Position numbers and translations under genes: made by a program
Assembly (NCBI GenBank): GCA_025356925.1
Contig: JANXQE010000567.1
Span: 1 to 7,086 of the forward strand
Reading direction: 5' to 3'
DNA from: Limisphaerales bacterium
GTDB lineage: Bacteria; Verrucomicrobiota; Verrucomicrobiia; Limisphaerales; UBA8199
Length of the DNA: 7,086 bases
The notes under the pieces: generated by a model
Told to the model about the DNA's origin: nothing
Seen by the model: only the letters and a program-made list of their open reading frames with translations
Databases searched by the model: none
Part shown: piece after piece, positions 6,208 through 7,086 of the stretch
How the letters are laid out: every line of letters starts with the position of its first letter
Position numbering within the stretch: the stretch's first letter is position 1

Positions 6208-7053
6208 GTGGACATCAAAAAAGCCATCATTACCGCTGCTGGAAAATCCCAGCGGACACTGCCTTTGCAAACCCTGGTGGACCGGGATGGCCAGACCAAA
6301 ACCGCGTTGCGGATTCTGATCGAGGAAATCCTGGCGGCCGGCATCGACCAAATCTGCGTGGTGGTGTGCCCGGGGGACCAGGCGGCTTACGCGGTCGCCG
6401 CGGCAGGGTCGGGGGCTCGCCTTCAGTTCGTCGAACAAACGGCTGCTCTTGGATATGGTCACGCGGTGTTCTGCGCCCGCGAGTTCGTGGACAACCAACC
6501 GTTTCTTCTCCTGGTGGGCGATCATTTGTACGTCAGCGGTGGTCCAAAGCGGTGCGCCCAGCAACTGGTCGAGATCGCCGAGGCGGAAAATGCGGCGGTT
6601 TCAGCGGTGCAAGCCACCCATGAGAGCAAGCTGCCGTACTACGGCGCCATCGGGGGCCACCTGGTTGCCTCGAGGAAAGGCCTGTATGAGATTTCACGGG
6701 TGCTCGAAAAACCCACCCCGACCGAGGCCGAGCAAACGCTGATCGTCCCCGGGCTGCGAGCCGGCCATTATCTATGCTTTTTCGGTATGCACGTCCTGAC
6801 GCCGGTGGTGATGGAACTATTGCGGGAAGAACTCGCGCAGGCCGGCACCCGGACCGTTCCCCTCAGCGCCGCACTGGCCAAACTGGCGGGGCGCGGCCGC
6901 TATCTGGCTTCGGAACTCTCGGGGCGTCGCTATGACATCGGGGTCAAGTACGGCTTGTTGACCGCGCAAATGGCCCTGGCGCTGGACGGTCAGGATCGTG
7001 ACGAGGTGATGAGCGGCCTGCTGGAATTGTTGGCCCGGCGAGAACTCCGGTAA
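6208..7053 (+). CDS. Sugar-1-phosphate nucleotidyltransferase, GalU/GtaB-like with altered signature
   Basis: This cytoplasmic NTP-transferase-fold enzyme is expected to join a nucleoside triphosphate and a sugar-1-phosphate into an NDP-sugar, probably like UTP-glucose-1-phosphate uridylyltransferase. The 281-residue chain opens with a beta strand and nucleotide loop (KKAIITAAGKSQRTLPLQTL), where GalU has a GxGTRxxPxTK loop; Arg16 and Pro19 are kept, but the Gly-Thr pair and the loop Lys are not. Other GalU-like marks are LGYGHAVFCA (81-90, base/phosphate loop), metal Asp105 in LLVGDHLYVSGG, LEKP (166-169), and a C-terminal RRYDIGVKYGLL (240-251) as in the 'YDIGNKLGYL' region. GTG at 6208 is chosen because GAGGA sits at 6196-6200 with 7-base spacing and the domain starts at once; an in-frame GTG at 6178 would add ten unrelated residues. 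The substrate is not certain from sequence. It may be the first gene of an operon continuing past the window. Confidence 0.82.
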   Translation: MDIKKAIITAAGKSQRTLPLQTLVDRDGQTKTALRILIEEILAAGIDQICVVVCPGDQAAYAVAAAGSGARLQFVEQTAALGYGHAVFCAREFVDNQPFLLLVGDHLYVSGGPKRCAQQLVEIAEAENAAVSAVQATHESKLPYYGAIGGHLVASRKGLYEISRVLEKPTPTEAEQTLIVPGLRAGHYLCFFGMHVLTPVVMELLREELAQAGTRTVPLSAALAKLAGRGRYLASELSGRRYDIGVKYGLLTAQMALALDGQDRDEVMSGLLELLARRELR

Positions 7054-7067
7054 CCACTCGCTGAGCC

Positions 7068-7086
7068 ATGGCCGATCTGATTCGCA
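7068..7086 (+). CDS. Possible start of next gene (six codons visible)
   Basis: An ATG lies 14 bases after the stop of the nucleotidyltransferase and reads MADLIR to the window edge. The spacing suits a co-transcribed gene, for example a sugar kinase or another step in the same pathway, but the identity cannot be judged from six codons. The Shine-Dalgarno (CTGAG a few bases upstream) is weak. Confidence 0.35.

Noticed and set aside
1..7086. CRISPR array, tRNA, rRNA, insertion sequence or prophage parts
   Set aside because: No regularly spaced repeats, cloverleaf, rRNA-like blocks, transposase motifs or paired terminal repeats were seen on either strand.

Overview
This GC-rich window carries six confidently read chromosomal genes, plus a partial clpB at the left edge and the possible first codons of another gene at the right edge. 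Gene content and protein style suggest a Verrucomicrobiota-type bacterium, possibly a Pedosphaera/Limisphaera relative. The hints are a FtsB/DivIC-like protein beside a Yip1-domain membrane protein, a fucose-isomerase-like protein with a C-terminal RHKSNH motif, and an atypical GalU-like nucleotidyltransferase. That placement rests on recalled family resemblance, not on a search.

Layout: (1) 2-1858 (+), the last 618 residues of the disaggregase ClpB. (2) 1868-2182 (-), a small FtsB/DivIC-type division protein, convergent with clpB and separated from it by 9 bases. (3) 2280-2903 (+), a five-helix Yip1-family membrane protein, followed closely by 2926-3180 (+), a small helical protein of unknown function. 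The division gene and the Yip1 gene diverge from a 97-base region that holds a plausible promoter. (4) 3341-4306 (+), an exported D-alanyl-D-alanine carboxypeptidase with all three penicillin-binding motifs. (5) 4307-4435, a convergent intergenic gap with two inverted-repeat structures, one AT-rich and resembling a dispersed repeat or terminator. (6) 4436-6067 (-), an L-fucose/L-arabinose isomerase-fold protein. (7) 6208-7053 (+), a sugar-1-phosphate nucleotidyltransferase diverging from it, with a possible next gene starting at 7068.

The first half reads as housekeeping: protein quality control, septum formation and peptidoglycan trimming. The second half holds two sugar-metabolism proteins that diverge from one 140-base region. 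They could share a role in making or salvaging an activated sugar, but no substrate can be read from the sequence. I see no mobile element, CRISPR array, tRNA, rRNA or obvious defence system, and nothing that clearly amounts to a new biological system. The points most worth a second look are the isomerase-like/nucleotidyltransferase pair, the altered nucleotide-binding signature of the latter, and the AT-rich palindrome at 4376-4432.
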